In this document: piece by piece, positions 63,310-64,000 of the stretch
Numbering within the stretch: the first letter of the stretch is position 1
Layout: every line of letters begins with the position of its first letter
Origin: Novosphingobium sp. B1
Lineage (GTDB): Bacteria > Pseudomonadota > Alphaproteobacteria > Sphingomonadales > Sphingomonadaceae
NCBI RefSeq assembly: GCF_900176395.1
Contig: NZ_FWXL01000004.1
Location: 351,974 to 415,973, forward strand
DNA: 64,000 nt
Reading direction: 5' to 3'
Position numbers and translations under genes: made by a program
Notes under the pieces: generated by a model
The model's database searches: none
Seen by the model: only the letters and a program-made list of their open reading frames with translations
What the model was told of the DNA's origin: nothing

Positions 63310-64000
63310 TCAAGCTTGGAACAAAGTGCCGTCGCGCAGCATGGCATGCATGATGACCGCGAGCCGACGGGCGAGTGCGACACGGGCTTTCTTCAAGCCG
63401 CGACGCTTGGCGATCTTCATGGCCCATGTTTTCAGGGCGAAGGTCTCACGGCTCCGGGTGAGGATCGAGTTGGCGGCTTCGTAGAGCAGCTTGCGCACCG
63501 TGCTGTCGCCCTGTTTGGTGATCCTGCCTGTCCAGTTGAGCTCACCCGACTGATGACGTCGGGGCACAAGGCCGAAGTAGGCCCCGGCATTGCGTGATTG
63601 TCGGAAGCGTCCGGCTTCATCGACTGCAGCGGCGAAGGCAGCAGATGTCTGCACGCCCACGCCCGGGATGGTCATCAGGATTTCGCAAGCCTGTGACTGG
63701 CTGGCGATGATACGCAGGCGGCGGTCCATTTCCTTGATTTGCTCGACCAATTCTGCGCGCACGGACAGCAAGGATGCGATGGCGTCGCCAAGGCCCGGGA
63801 TGTGGGCAGCCTGCATGATCCGTTCGAGGAAGGCCTTCCCTTGACCTGCGCCGGGCCGATAGCCGAACGTCGCGCAGAGACCGCGGATCGTGTTGTCGAG
63901 CCGGACACGCGCTTCCACCAGATGGCTGCGTGCGGTGATGACGCTGCGAACGCCATGCGCTGCCGGAGATTTGACATGCACCTCCTTGTAGAAGCCGGTG
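63310..64000 (-). mobile_element. IS110-family transposase, C-terminal part (cut by right edge)
   Basis: The minus-strand frame is open to the right edge (about 230 residues). Its start, the DEDD catalytic domain and the upstream end of the IS lie outside the window. What remains is the coiled-coil plus Transposase_20 domain: ILMTIPGVGVQTSAAFAAAV, the Ser-containing KQGDSTVRKLLYEAAN and a basic end ARRLAVIMHAMLRDGTLF. The GTG at 63981 is not the true start because coding continues upstream (GFYKEVHVKS). Whether the copy is intact cannot be seen. Confidence 0.9.

Overview
The window looks like chromosomal DNA of a GC-rich alphaproteobacterium of the order Sphingomonadales (Novosphingobium/Sphingomonas-like). 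The gene content supports this: a bacterial CDC48, two HWE-type histidine kinases, a DUF3035 lipoprotein, DUF3240 beside a metal RND pump, and alphaproteobacterial GTTC-N7-GTTC (LexA-type) boxes. The genus is inference.

Region 1, 1 to about 19,440, is an accessory element that runs off the left edge. It has the parts of an integrative mobilizable element: a tyrosine integrase at the right end (18018-19313), a lone MOBQ-type relaxase (9034-9999), a VirD4/TraD-like coupling ATPase (6694-8262), a strong oriT candidate (8925-8960), and no visible mating-pair formation genes. Its cargo is mostly defence or anti-defence: an MmeI-like adenine methyltransferase with an overlapping SF2 helicase, an Abi_2/AbiF HEPN protein with a structured leader RNA, an ArdC antirestriction protein, and a DUF6998 protein with PD-(D/E)XK-like residues. 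It also carries three prepilin-like proteins.

The most unusual part is 10469-14690. Three consecutive units are each bounded on the left by the 3' end of the gene at 10001 and on the right by the (reverse) 3' end of ardC, and each unit carries different cargo: pilins 1+2, pilin 3, and abiF. The promoter regions of pilin 1 and pilin 3 each hold an exact GTTC-N7-GTTC box at the same distance from the start codon, which predicts SOS (DNA damage) control of pilin genes on a mobile element.

Region 2, 19.5-27.1 kb, is a metal/cation efflux operon: response regulator, sensor kinase, adaptor, RND pump, DUF3240 protein and TolC-like protein, mostly overlapping. A tRNA-Lys(UUU) follows. Region 3, 27.2-35.3 kb, has folK, an N-carbamoylputrescine amidase, an exported methyltransferase-fold protein, msrA, dapE, a GST, and the classical engB-yidC-yidD-rnpA-rpmH block. 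Region 4, 35.4-46.9 kb, has an HWE kinase, CDC48, a lipoprotein, a universal stress protein, a HAD hydrolase, a truncated nucleotidyltransferase, lptA-lptC, an RNase D-like exonuclease, a UDP-glucose dehydrogenase and ung.

Region 5, 46.9-54.8 kb, is a long minus-strand housekeeping run (DUF3035 lipoprotein, lspA, ileS, ribF, folA, purK, purE, gpmA) joined largely by 4-bp overlaps, then tRNA-Thr(GGU). Region 6, 54.9-64 kb, has a second HWE kinase, a small acetyltransferase, threonine aldolase, an EamA transporter, an NAD-dependent epimerase, pepN, pgeF, a GST, and the C-terminal part of an IS110-family transposase cut by the right edge. All assignments come from reading the sequence; no database search was run.
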